Source: Belnapia mucosa (GTDB taxonomy: Bacteria; Pseudomonadota; Alphaproteobacteria; Acetobacterales; Acetobacteraceae). From it: DNA of 64,000 bases. Below are positions 1 through 8,624 of this stretch, one piece after another. The notes beneath the pieces are model-generated. The model saw only the letters and a program-made list of their open reading frames with translations. It was not told the DNA's origin and did not search any database. Where the stretch lies: contig NZ_JAEUXJ010000008.1 in NCBI RefSeq assembly GCF_016775475.1, positions 165,182 to 229,181 of the forward strand, given 5' to 3'. Numbering within the stretch: position 1 is the stretch's first letter; the number at the start of each line of letters is the position of its first letter. The translations under genes were made by a program, and so were the position numbers.

Positions 1-204
1 GATCTGGAGGGCGCCCTGACCCAGGCCCTGCGCCATGACGGCCCGGCGCTGGTCGATGTCGTGACCAACCGGATGGAGCTGACCCTGCCGCCCAAGACCA
101 CCATGGAGCAGGCCAAGGGCTTCGGCATCTACCTGGCCAAGGCCGTCATCAGCGGCCGCGGAGACGAAGTCCTGGAACTTGCCCGCACCAATCTCTGGCG
201 GTGA
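1..204 (+). CDS. C-terminal end of a thiamine-diphosphate enzyme, pyruvate oxidase/dehydrogenase (quinone)-like (partial)
   Basis: The window opens inside this gene; the last 67 codons are visible and end at TGA 202-204. The visible tail reads through a hydrophobic strand (ALVDVVTNRMELTLPP), then EQAKGF and SGRGDEVLELA. The EQAKGF...SGRGDEV arrangement is the C-terminal signature of PoxB-type pyruvate:quinone oxidoreductases, which decarboxylate pyruvate to acetate and CO2 using ThDP and FAD at the inner membrane. The ThDP and FAD domains lie outside the window, so another member of the acetolactate synthase superfamily cannot be excluded. Confidence 0.75.
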   Translation, partial: DLEGALTQALRHDGPALVDVVTNRMELTLPPKTTMEQAKGFGIYLAKAVISGRGDEVLELARTNLWR

Positions 205-311
205 GGCATGAGCATCACGCGAGCCCCGCCTGACCAGGGCTTGCGACAGTGCCTGGCTTGTCTTCCGCGGACCGGAGCAGACGCCGCTGGACGAACCCGC
301 CGCGACAGCCG

Positions 312-1502
312 CTAGACTGGCTTGCTCAGCACGCGCGCGAGCCGCGCCACCGCTTCCCGGGCCAGTTCCGGGCTGATGGCGAAGCAGATGCGGAGGAAGC
401 CCTCGCCCTGCGGCCCGAAGGCCGTGCCGGGCGCGACGCCCACCTTGGCCTCGCGCAGCAACCTGAAGGCAAGGTCGAGGCTGGTCTCCCCCGTATCGAC
501 CCACACCATCAGGTAGAAGGCGCCTTCCGGCGGGAAGACCGTCACGCCGCGTATCCGGGACAGCCCCTCCACCAGGATGGCACGGCTCTCGACGCAGCGG
601 CCGACCATCGTGCGGATGAACGCGTCGCCCTGCTCCAGCGCTGCCACCGCCGCATGCTGGATGAAGGTCGGGATGGAGGTCGTGTTGTACTGCCCAAGCT
701 TGCTGAAGGTGGCTGCCAGCCCCTCCGGGTAGGTGACCCAGCCTGCGCGCCACCCCGTCATCGCCCAGTTCTTGGAGAAGGTATTCGTGACGATCAGCCG
801 GTCCGTCGGCGTCGTGACCTGAAGGAAGGAGGGTGCGATCGCATTGCCGTAGGTGAAGTGGTTGTAGACCTCGTCCGAGAGGATCCAGAGACCGCGCTCC
901 CGCGCCGCGTCCCGCAGCGCCTCCATCTCCGCCAGGGGCATTACCCAGCCCGTGGGGTTGGAGGGCGAGTTCACCACCAGGATCCGCGTCTGCGGCGTGA
1001 CAGCGGCAAGGATGTCCTGCAGCGCCAGGGTGAAGCGGCCGCCCTCGGCCTGCTGGTAGGCGACCGGCACCGGCACGCCGCCCGCGACCCGGACGGCCTC
1101 GGCCAGGTTGGGCCAGCCCGGGGCGGGGATGATGACCTCGTCGCCGGGCTCCAGCAGCGCCTGGCAGGTCTGCATGATGGCGTTCATGCCGCCCGCGGTG
1201 ATCGCAAAGCGCTCCGGCGCGACCTCGACCTTCCAATGGCGGCGATGGTAGTCGGACAGTGCCTGGTGCAGCGCCGGCAGGCCGCGGGAGTAGGTGTAGC
1301 GCGTCTCGCCGGCCAGCATGGCGCGGTGCGCGGCCTCGACAATGAAGGGGGGTGTCGGGAGGTCACCCTCACCGATCCAAAGCTTGATGACCTCCGGATC
1401 GTGGCGCCCGCGATCGGCCACCATGCCGATCTGGCTGGTGCCGACGCCGTGGATCCGGGCGGGCAGGGTTTCGGCGAGGTCGGCGTCCATGCGGCGAGAC
1501 AT
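312..1502 (-). CDS. Class I/II pyridoxal-phosphate aminotransferase
   Basis: A fold-type I PLP aminotransferase of about 396 residues, the usual family length. Visible landmarks: the NSPSNPTG loop that holds the cofactor, the SDEVYNHFTYG segment with the Asp and Tyr that contact the PLP ring, the Schiff-base lysine in TFSKNWAMTGWRAGW, and a C-terminal FLRICFA with the Arg that binds the substrate carboxylate. The reading frame stays open 67 codons upstream, but that part is low-complexity and unlike the family. The start is placed at ATG 1500-1502 (ATG 1488-1490 is equally possible; an AAGG lies just upstream). Substrate unknown; aspartate- or aromatic-aminotransferase-like. It stands alone, converging on the upstream ThDP gene. 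Confidence 0.9.
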   Translation of the reverse strand: MSRRMDADLAETLPARIHGVGTSQIGMVADRGRHDPEVIKLWIGEGDLPTPPFIVEAAHRAMLAGETRYTYSRGLPALHQALSDYHRRHWKVEVAPERFAITAGGMNAIMQTCQALLEPGDEVIIPAPGWPNLAEAVRVAGGVPVPVAYQQAEGGRFTLALQDILAAVTPQTRILVVNSPSNPTGWVMPLAEMEALRDAARERGLWILSDEVYNHFTYGNAIAPSFLQVTTPTDRLIVTNTFSKNWAMTGWRAGWVTYPEGLAATFSKLGQYNTTSIPTFIQHAAVAALEQGDAFIRTMVGRCVESRAILVEGLSRIRGVTVFPPEGAFYLMVWVDTGETSLDLAFRLLREAKVGVAPGTAFGPQGEGFLRICFAISPELAREAVARLARVLSKPV

Positions 1503-1828
1503 CCTTGGCAGGTGCAGGGCGGATGCCGCGGGTCTCGGCCGAGGGCAAGCCCCCTTGTCAGCATTATTGGACCGGCACAATTGGACCGGCACAGGCACCC
1601 AGGAAAGACGTTGCGCAAGCGTCTGCTGGGGGCAGGACTGGGACACCACCGCCTGCCCATAATAACCCACCCGCTGAGATCGAACTACAGCAGAGCGGTG
1701 CATGTGGCGATGCCGACTGAGGAGTCGCTGCGCCCTCCCCTGGGCTGCGCTCCAGCTCCGTGCGCGCTCTAGCCTTGGCGGCTGCCTGGCACCGGCCGGA
1801 GCCTATGCCTCGGCCGGGACGTCTGGCC

Positions 1829-2290
1829 TTATGTTTCGGTGGCCGCTGCACGCTGCCAAGCCACGCCGGCCTCATCCATGAGGAGACGGCCCGCCGCCTC
1901 GCTATCGGCCCAGTCGGCCCGCAACTGGCCCTGAAACACAACCCGCTGAATCCCTGCCTGGATCAGTGAGGCAGCGCAGGCCGCGCATGGCGGATGAGTG
2001 ATGTAGGCCGTGCAACCGGCGAGCGACACACCCGAGCGCGCGGCCGTGGCGACCGCATTGGCCTCGGCGTGTACGGAGAGGAGCAACTTCGTCGGACGAT
2101 CGGCAAGCCGCTCCGGCAGGTCGGTCACCCCGCGCGGAAAGCCATTGTAGCCGGTCACCCGGATCCGGCGGTCGTCGTCGACAACGACGCAACCAACCTT
2201 GGTTGTACGGTGCTTGGACCAGCCAGCAATGTGCATGGCCAGAGCCAGGAACCGAGCGTCCCAACGGGGGGAGATGTGAGCGTCACTCAT
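1829..2290 (-). CDS. Deoxycytidylate (dCMP)/cytidine deaminase family protein, copy 1
   Basis: A 153-residue zinc-dependent deaminase of the dCMP deaminase (ComEB) type. The zinc ligands and catalytic Glu are visible as HAEANAV and PPCAACAASLI, preceded by the substrate-loop GYNGFPRGV. It would deaminate dCMP to dUMP in the cytosol. The start is ATG 2288-2290, matching the start of a second copy at 28333-28794 that is nearly identical in protein sequence. Similarity between the copies continues in patches about 290 bp upstream of the start. The reading frame is open upstream of the ATG in both copies, so a longer N-terminus cannot be ruled out. Such deaminases are common cargo of phages and integrative elements. 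Confidence 0.88.
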   Translation of the reverse strand: MSDAHISPRWDARFLALAMHIAGWSKHRTTKVGCVVVDDDRRIRVTGYNGFPRGVTDLPERLADRPTKLLLSVHAEANAVATAARSGVSLAGCTAYITHPPCAACAASLIQAGIQRVVFQGQLRADWADSEAAGRLLMDEAGVAWQRAAATET

Positions 2291-2580
2291 GTGGCGGTGC
2301 AGATGGCACAAAAAGCCTCGCGGTTCGAGACCGGCAGGCTTCGAAGAGCCGATTGTCGAGAGGTATCGTGCTTGCGACCAATCCTTGGGGTTTGGGGAGA
2401 CCCCAGCACCTCGGAGAGGATACCCGCCCCTGGTCCACCGCTGCACCACCAAGCTAGCCGCGCTCGCTGTGGCGAAACCTGGACCTTCAGCGCCTACCAG
2501 GACTATAGGGAATGTTCCGTGAAGAGACCGAATGGAGCAGGGGTGGGAACTGGGGAATGAAAGTCTCTGGGGGGAGAGCG
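1841..2580. repeat. Dispersed duplication, copy 1 (dCMP deaminase plus upstream region)
   Basis: This block is repeated at about 28345-29150. The coding part (to about 2290) is over 90% identical by eye. Upstream of the gene, identity drops but recovers in short blocks, for example the stretch around 2531-2573 (GGAACTGGGGAA and flanks) matching 29101-29143. The spacer between the blocks differs in length, so this is an old duplication, not a recent copy. Confidence 0.75.
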
Positions 2581-2619
2581 CCTACACGGCGCCGAGCCAC
2601 CACGAGCGGCCTCCTCACG

Positions 2620-3999
2620 TCAGCGGCTCGGTTGCCCTCCACCTCCATCGACCGATGGTGACGCCGGGCTCGAACCCGGTACGGTCGGCGAGGCGCGCTC
2701 ACGCGCGACCTGCGCCCGCAGGGCGGCGAGTTCCTGGCGTTGGCTCTCCAGCTGACCCCGCAGCAACTGCTCCTGCTGCTGAAGCTGCTGCAAGCTCTGG
2801 CGCGCTGTTTCGGCCGCCTGTGTCAACTGCGTTGCTTGTGCCTCCAGGCCCCTGGCGCGGGTGCCAGCCTCGTCCAGCGCCGCGCGTCGCGCAGCAACCT
2901 CGCCCTCGGCTGTGCCGATTTCGCGGCGGAGCGCCTGGAGCCGCTGCTCTGCTGCTGGAATATCCCGCTGCTGCTCTGCCAGGGACTGCTGTACCTGCCC
3001 AGCTTGGCCGCGCAGCGCCTGCAGGCGCTGCTCCTCGGCGGCAGCCTGTTGCCCGAGTTCGGTGAGGCGCTGCTCTGCAACCCGGATCGCGTTGCCGGTT
3101 TCAGCACTGCGGGTTTCAAGGCTCCGAATAGCCTCAAACGCTTGGTCGCGGGCGCTGCCCAGGCGCGACAACTCGGTCTGAGCGCGTTCGAGCTGAGTGC
3201 GACGCTCGGTAAGCGCAGCCTCGGCGGCCGCAATGGCCTCACGGCGTTGCGCAAGCTGGCCCTCTGTTCCGGCCACGGTGCCGGCCAGCTCGGTCGAGCG
3301 CGCCTCCAAGCCCCGCACCCGACCGGTAGCCTCCTCCGCCGCAGTCATGGCCTGCGTCAGCCGGGCCGAGGCCTCCTCTAGCGCAGCACGGCGAGCCGCG
3401 AGCTCGCCCTCAGCGGCTCGCACCTCGCTGAGAAGCGCCTGCAGCCGCTGCTCGGCGCCGCCGACTGAGCCAGTCAATTCGGTCGAGCGCGCTTCTAAGC
3501 CGCGCAGGCGGGCAGCAGCGTCCTCGGCCGCCCGGTTGGCTGCCTCAACCCGACCGCCTGCCTCCTCTAGGGCCGCCCGCCGCGCGTCAAGGCCGCGCTC
3601 GGCTTCGCCAGCCTCACCGCGCAGTCCCTGTAGCCGTTGCTCCTCGGCCGCGGCTTGCTGACGGAGGTCGGCAAACTGCCGCTCGGCAGTCTCGACACCG
3701 GTCCTCAGCTCATTGGCCCGCGCCTCAGCCGTGGCTGCCTGGCCTTGGGCGCCCGCTATCCGCTGCTCCAATGCGGCGAGATCGCCCGCGGCTCTGCGCT
3801 CCGCAGTCAGCGCGCCCTCAACCTCGCCGACCCGCTGCTGCGCCAGGCGCCCGCGGGTTTCGGCTGCGGCCAGAGCCTGCTCGCGGTCGCCGAGCCGGCT
3901 GTTCCTGTTGATAGCGAAGCCCCAGCCGAGGACCGCCGCGAGTAGGAGGACCCCCAGCGTGATCAAAGCGGGCCTAGGCCAGGTAGACAGCGGTGCCAT
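2620..3999 (-). CDS. Membrane-anchored long coiled-coil protein (hypothetical)
   Basis: 459 residues. Residues about 10-30 form one transmembrane helix (LITLGVLLLAAVLGWGFAI), followed by roughly 400 residues of uninterrupted heptad-rich coiled coil made almost only of Ala, Glu, Gln, Arg and Leu, and a short Pro/Gly/Ser-rich tail. Internal repeats are clear: RGLEARSTEL occurs at about residues 166 and 228, and AEQRLQALR-type units recur. There is no SMC head, nuclease or secretion domain. The architecture resembles envelope-spanning spacers or TolA/phage-shock-like scaffolds, but no specific role is supported. Start is ATG 3997-3999. The next gene in the same direction is the GlsB-type membrane protein; about 75 bp separate them. 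Confidence 0.75.
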   Translation of the reverse strand: MAPLSTWPRPALITLGVLLLAAVLGWGFAINRNSRLGDREQALAAAETRGRLAQQRVGEVEGALTAERRAAGDLAALEQRIAGAQGQAATAEARANELRTGVETAERQFADLRQQAAAEEQRLQGLRGEAGEAERGLDARRAALEEAGGRVEAANRAAEDAAARLRGLEARSTELTGSVGGAEQRLQALLSEVRAAEGELAARRAALEEASARLTQAMTAAEEATGRVRGLEARSTELAGTVAGTEGQLAQRREAIAAAEAALTERRTQLERAQTELSRLGSARDQAFEAIRSLETRSAETGNAIRVAEQRLTELGQQAAAEEQRLQALRGQAGQVQQSLAEQQRDIPAAEQRLQALRREIGTAEGEVAARRAALDEAGTRARGLEAQATQLTQAAETARQSLQQLQQQEQLLRGQLESQRQELAALRAQVARERASPTVPGSSPASPSVDGGGGQPSR

Positions 4000-4075
4000 T
4001 GAATTTGTCCCGTTTGCTGCTGAGGCTGCTTGGCCCTCGGAGGCGGTCAGCGGTCCGCAGGAGCCTGCTTAGAAC

Positions 4076-4336
4076 TTAGGACGCGCGCCGGCGGGACGAG
4101 AAGGCATTGTAAAGCCAGAGCACGACGATTGCCCCGAGGACCGCTACCAGCAGACTCCACAGGTTGAAGCCGGTGACTCCAACACCGCCTATGGCACTTA
4201 TCAGCAGGCCACCGACGAATGCCCCCACGACGCCGAGCACCAAATTCATCAGCAGGCCTGAACCCTCGCCATGCATGATTTTGTTAGCGATCCAGCCCGC
4301 GATGAGCCCGAACACTATCCAGGCGATAATGCCCAT
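4076..4336 (-). CDS. GlsB/YeaQ/YmgE family stress-response membrane protein
   Basis: An 86-residue inner-membrane protein with three hydrophobic helices. It has the family pattern GIIAWIVFGLIAGWIA at the N-terminus, a Gly-rich central GVVGAFVGGLL segment, and a final helix before the basic tail SSRRRAS. Family length is 80-90 residues. These proteins (transglycosylase-associated, PF04226) are induced by envelope and acid stress; their biochemical function is not established. GGAGGAAAT lies just before the ATG on the coding strand, a good ribosome binding site. Confidence 0.93.
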   Translation of the reverse strand: MGIIAWIVFGLIAGWIANKIMHGEGSGLLMNLVLGVVGAFVGGLLISAIGGVGVTGFNLWSLLVAVLGAIVVLWLYNAFSSRRRAS

Positions 4337-5066
4337 CCTGATTTCCTCCCCTGCGCGCCGAAACGGCTACCAGCGCCACCAAGACCGCCATGTGCCGCCT
4401 TGGCGAACACAACGCGTAGCTTGGCGCCTAGTGCCACCTCGGCATCAAAGCCCAGATGCGGACATCGCGCCTTTCGCCCGACCTGGCCAGCGGCGCACCG
4501 ATTAGATGGGGCTGTCGGCACCAACATTGCAGGTCGGCGCAGAACGATCACTGCCGGCCTACGCACGGATACTAGACGCGCTGGAGCGCTCGCTCAGGAA
4601 CGTCCGACGTGTGGCATCCTGGGCGCTTCACACCTGATGAAACACCGCAATCCAGCGACCTCCAACGCAGCCGTGCTGGACTTCTTGGCATTCTGCGAGA
4701 CGTAACCCTGCGCAAGGGGATCCCGAAGCGGTAGCTGCGCTGCCAAGTGGGGGCGTCGCGGCCCAAAGCTCCTCCACGGCGGTGGGCGTACTACCCCCAC
4801 TGGCGTGCCGCCCACCCCGCCCAATCCTTTGTCGTCCAGTGCCGCGGTCTCGTCCGGCGCAACGAGCTCCGGCGCAATGCGTCGAGCAAACTTCGGTGAT
4901 CTGCCGACCGCGCCAGGCTGGCGCGCGCTCAGGCATTTGGTGTGGCCCTTTTCAACTCCTGCGCCGGATGCAGCGGCACGGCACCTTCCCGCAAGGCGTT
5001 CGGCCCCTCACCCCTGGGTGGCCCGGCGTTGCCGCTTGGCCTCCTAGGAAGTGGAGCATAGGCGCG
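4337..5066. other. Non-coding or degraded stretch
   Basis: 730 bp between the GlsB gene and DUF3182. Several overlapping reading frames exist, but all have arginine/alanine-rich, family-less translations typical of antisense GC-rich DNA. It should contain the divergent promoters for the two neighbours. I could not define a convincing -35/-10 pair. Confidence 0.4.
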
Positions 5067-6179
5067 ATGGGAGATTTCCAGGTGCAGCGTGGCATTGTGG
5101 CGGTGTACTCCGACCCCGGACGCGGCTTCGCCCATAGCCACGAAAGGGCCACCCGCGAGGGGATAGCAAGGCAGCTGGCTGTTCTTAAAGGCTTCGAATT
5201 TGTGGGAGAGTACGATCCAGGCACGCGCTACCCGGGGCCGGTCTACCTCGTGCCGAGCGATACCCTGGTCGGGCTCGAGGTGGCGTTGGCGCTTGGGGTG
5301 CGCGACGAGCACGACCTGTTCGGCGGCGTGGTGTCTCATGCCTTTGTAGCAACCAAGGCGATCACCCACCCACTCGTTGATCCGGACGCGGCAGCGCCGC
5401 CCGGCTGGTCGCCCGCCTTCGGGCACCGGGTGCGTGGTGCCGTCCTTTCCGGCTTCACCGCCTTCGCCCGCGCCGACGCTCGCCGCGCTGGCGAGCATCT
5501 GCTTGAGCGCGGGCCAGTGCGCGTCAAGCCAGTGCGGGCGACCGGCGGCCGCGGTCAGGTCGTGGTCTCCGACATGGCCGAGCTGGAGGTGCTGCTCAGT
5601 GGAATGGAGGCCGCAACCTTCTCGGAGGACGGGTTGGTTTTGGAGGAGAACCTCGCGACGGTGACGACCTACAGCGTGGGCCAAGTGCGGGTGGCCGAGC
5701 TTGTTGCAACCTACTGGGGCACACAGCGCCTCACCCAGGACAACAGCGGCACGGCCGTTTACGGCGGCTCCGAGCTGTTCGTCGCACGCGGCGGCTTCGA
5801 GGCGCTGGCGGGGCTCGAACTTCCGGAGGAAGCGCGGCTCGCGGTGTCACAGGTGCAGGTTTATGATGCAGCGGCGGTGGAGTGCTTCGCGGGGATGTTC
5901 GCCTCGCGCCGCAACTACGACGTCGCCCAGGGGACAGACGCGATCGGCCGGCCCCGCTGCGGCGTCCTGGAGCAGTCCTGGCGTGTGGGCGGCGCAAGCG
6001 GCGCCGAGCTTGCGGCGCTCGAGGCATTCCGCGCCGAACCCGCGCTGTGCACGGTACGCGCCGCCACCGTGGAGATCTATGGCGAAGCCGCGCCGCCACC
6101 GCCGAACGCGACGGTGTACTTTCGGGGCGTGGACGCTCTGGATGGCCCGATGACCAAATACGCGATGGTGGAGTTCTGA
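5067..6179 (+). CDS. DUF3182 family protein (ATP-grasp-like)
   Basis: 370 residues, typical of DUF3182. Landmarks: the N-terminal SHERATREGIARQLAVLKG region, the VRVKPVRATGGRGQVVV glycine-rich loop, a later LVLEENLATV strand, and NYDVAQGTDAIGRPRCGVLEQSWRVGGAS near the C-terminus. The glycine loop plus the acidic strand recall the nucleotide-binding part of ATP-grasp ligases; no substrate is known. Start chosen at ATG 5067 (GGAG 14 bp upstream); the open frame reaches back to 4782, but that part looks non-coding. The stop overlaps the start of the downstream hydrolase by one base, so the two are translationally coupled. Confidence 0.85.
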   Translation: MGDFQVQRGIVAVYSDPGRGFAHSHERATREGIARQLAVLKGFEFVGEYDPGTRYPGPVYLVPSDTLVGLEVALALGVRDEHDLFGGVVSHAFVATKAITHPLVDPDAAAPPGWSPAFGHRVRGAVLSGFTAFARADARRAGEHLLERGPVRVKPVRATGGRGQVVVSDMAELEVLLSGMEAATFSEDGLVLEENLATVTTYSVGQVRVAELVATYWGTQRLTQDNSGTAVYGGSELFVARGGFEALAGLELPEEARLAVSQVQVYDAAAVECFAGMFASRRNYDVAQGTDAIGRPRCGVLEQSWRVGGASGAELAALEAFRAEPALCTVRAATVEIYGEAAPPPPNATVYFRGVDALDGPMTKYAMVEF

Positions 6180-6952
6180 TGGCTACGCGCGATGAAGCGG
6201 TCGAAATCCCGGTCGACGGCCGGAGCATTCCCGGCACCGTGGTCGCGCCAGCGACCGCGATCCCCGGCATGCTTTTCGTGCAGGGGTGGGGGAGTAATCA
6301 GGATGTCTACCTCCCCCGCGCCCGCCAGATCGCATCGCTCGGCTGCGTCGGCCTGACCTTCGAGCCGCGCGGCGTGGCGCGAGACGACCCGCGGCACGAC
6401 AGCGTGTCGCGCGAGGACAACCTGCACGACCTTGTAGCGGCCTACGATACCTTAGCCGGCCAACCGGGTGTCGATCGGGCAGCAATCGGTGTCGTCGGCA
6501 GCAGCTACGGCGCCTACCTGGCGGCGATCCTCACCACACTCCGGCCCGTCAGGTGGCTAACATTGCGGGTGCCTGCCCTTTACCGTGACGAGGACTGGGC
6601 AGCACCGAAGCAGCGGCTCGACAAGGACGCTTTGGCGGCTTACCGGCGGGGTCCAGTCGCCGCGGAGGAGAACCGGGCGCTAGGCGCCTGTGCGGAGTTT
6701 GAGGGCGATGCGCTAGTCGTTGAATCCGAGCACGACGATATCATTCCTCACGCGGTGGTCGCGAACTACCTGGCGGCGTTCCGGCGCGCTCGCTCGCTGA
6801 CCTATCGCCGGATCGAGGGTGCCGACCATGGGCTGTCCGACAGGGCGTCACAGGAGGCCTACGCCGCGCTGCTTATGAGTTGGGTGACGGAGATGGTGTT
6901 GGACGCTCGAGGCGGCCGAGCCTACCCCTCCGGTCGTCCGTGGGCGGGTTAA
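6179..6952 (+). CDS. Alpha/beta hydrolase (dienelactone hydrolase-like)
   Basis: 257 residues. The nucleophile elbow is GSSYGAYLA (Ser about residue 105), the acid is in ESEHDDIIPH and the catalytic His in GADHGLSD, giving a complete Ser-Asp-His triad in the right order. LFVQGWGSNQDVYLPRA is the oxyanion-hole strand region. There is no signal peptide, so it acts in the cytosol. ATG 6179 overlaps the DUF3182 stop (TGATG), showing operon coupling; the two probably act on the same compound. The substrate is not evident. Confidence 0.88.
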   Translation: MATRDEAVEIPVDGRSIPGTVVAPATAIPGMLFVQGWGSNQDVYLPRARQIASLGCVGLTFEPRGVARDDPRHDSVSREDNLHDLVAAYDTLAGQPGVDRAAIGVVGSSYGAYLAAILTTLRPVRWLTLRVPALYRDEDWAAPKQRLDKDALAAYRRGPVAAEENRALGACAEFEGDALVVESEHDDIIPHAVVANYLAAFRRARSLTYRRIEGADHGLSDRASQEAYAALLMSWVTEMVLDARGGRAYPSGRPWAG

Positions 6953-7120
6953 ACCGCATTTTACAGGCCCTGCTGCATGGGATGCCGCCGAACAGACGCG
7001 GCCGCTCTGGAAGACCTTATTGGGCGTGATCCCTCCGCCAGACAGCGTCCGCTCCACAAGGACACCCGCCGCGCAGACGCGTTCCGGCAGAGCGAACATG
7101 ACCACGAGGATCCGCCCACG

Positions 7121-8188
7121 ATGACCTCAGCCGAGACCGCCATCCGCGAGGCCTTTGCCACTCAGGCCAGATCGTGCGCCGACCGCGGCTCACCCTTTAC
7201 GGGTCTGCTCTGCAAGGTGCTTGAGCGGTCGCTCGACCGCTCGACAGAAGTCGGACGACGCCTGCTGGACTGGTCCGGGCGACCCGACGCACGCGGCGAC
7301 TCGGTTCCGCTCAGATTGGCTGGCGGCCTACATGCTCTAGTCCGGCAGGGGCGCCTACCGCGCCTGGCTGCGATGTACCCGCCCAACCCAACGCCCGAAG
7401 CGGGGACGCTTGGGGCGGCCCTGGCCGGCGCCTTGTCAGACGCCGATGCCGACCTCTTGCCCTGGCTCGACCGCCCGCCACAGACCAACGAGCCCATGCG
7501 CTCGGCCCCGCTCATGGCGGGCCTCCTCGTTATCGCCGCCGAGACCGGTGGACTGCCCTTCGCGCTGCACGAGCTCGGCGCGAGCGCGGGCCTAATCCTC
7601 ATGCTTGACCGCTACGAGCATCAGTTGGGCGCCGTAACGGCCGGTACGCTGGGCTCGTCGGTAAAGATCTGTCCTGCCTGGGAAGGGGGGCTGCCGCCAG
7701 CAGGAGTGCCGGCACATGTTTGGCGGCGGCAGGGGTGCGACCTCGACCCGCTTGATGTGGCCAACCCGGCTGACCGTGAGCGCCTGCTCGCCTACGTGTG
7801 GCCGGACCAGGCCGATAGGCTTGCCCGCGTCGAAGCCGCCATCGATGTCGCGGCCAATGACCCGCCCCGGCTGGACCGCGCGGAGGCAGCCGCCTGGACC
7901 GAAGCTGTGCTTGATCCGGGTGCCGCCGAGGAGGGGGTGGCGCGCGTGCTCATGCATGCGGTGGCCCTCCAGTATGCCCCAGAGAAGACTGCGGCCCGGA
8001 TCGCAGCGCACGCGGCGCGGGTGGGGGCGGCTGCAACAACGGAGGCGCCTTTCGCCTGGCTCCGCTTCGAGGCGGACCCGGCCTACGGCGAGCGAGCGAG
8101 CTTGCGCCTGACCCGGTGGCCCAGTGGAGGCGAGCGCGTGCTCGGTTTGGGCGACACGCATGGGGAGAAGCTACGCTGGCTGGGGTAG
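7121..8188 (+). CDS. DUF2332 family protein
   Basis: 355 residues, whole-length match by eye to DUF2332: N-terminal AFATQARSCADRGSPF, a central LHELGASAGLILMLDRY segment, DLDPLDVANPADRERLLAYVWPDQ, and a C-terminal strand pair around WLRFEAD/RLTRWPSGGER. The Gly/Ala-rich LHELGASAGL segment resembles motif I of Rossmann-fold methyltransferases, which is the usual structural guess; the catalytic activity is unknown. Start set at ATG 7121, with GAGGA 10 bp upstream; the frame is open further upstream without family similarity. Confidence 0.87.
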   Translation: MTSAETAIREAFATQARSCADRGSPFTGLLCKVLERSLDRSTEVGRRLLDWSGRPDARGDSVPLRLAGGLHALVRQGRLPRLAAMYPPNPTPEAGTLGAALAGALSDADADLLPWLDRPPQTNEPMRSAPLMAGLLVIAAETGGLPFALHELGASAGLILMLDRYEHQLGAVTAGTLGSSVKICPAWEGGLPPAGVPAHVWRRQGCDLDPLDVANPADRERLLAYVWPDQADRLARVEAAIDVAANDPPRLDRAEAAAWTEAVLDPGAAEEGVARVLMHAVALQYAPEKTAARIAAHAARVGAAATTEAPFAWLRFEADPAYGERASLRLTRWPSGGERVLGLGDTHGEKLRWLG

Positions 8189-8624
8189 GCCAGCCTGCTA
8201 TATGTCCGCTAGGTGCGGCACCGGCGAAAAGATTATAGGAAGCCGGCGCTTCACCGATCACACACTGTTCGGCGTCAGGTCCAGTTTGCTGCTGTCCCGT
8301 CGTCTGGGTTGGTCAGACGTCTGCGTGAGCGCAACGACTGGCTGGTCGAATGCCACCACCCTCCCCGCGGGCCCATCCTCGCCAAAGCCAGCCGTGATGC
8401 CGACGAAATGCCGTCTTTCCTGCGCGACGTCCAGCAGGCAGCAGCCGCCGCCTTTATCCATCGCTGGGGCTTGGGGGAGATAAGCGTCAATCTCTGACGC
8501 CCCAGCATTCGGCGTCCCCAAGCCTGCGCCTCACATGTTGACGTGGCCCAGCGCCACAGCTCCTACTTGGCATCTGAGTGCCGCCGCTTTGCGTGGACCG
8601 GCGCCTGCTGGAGGAGAACGGGTC
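8189..8624. other. Intergenic stretch, no gene recognised
   Basis: About 435 bp. Short frames on both strands (for example 8213-8497 plus and 8258-8521 minus) give no recognisable family. The last 15 bp hold the GAGGAG ribosome binding site of the next gene. Confidence 0.4.

Noticed and set aside
249..1772. 507-codon plus-strand open frame
   Set aside because: Antisense to the aminotransferase; Arg/Gly/His-rich with no family likeness, while the minus-strand protein carries all PLP motifs.
4337..5066. Small minus-strand frames at 4572-4766 and 4628-4936 as genes
   Set aside because: No ribosome sites, overlapping frames, and Arg/Gly/Ser-rich translations without any recognisable domain.
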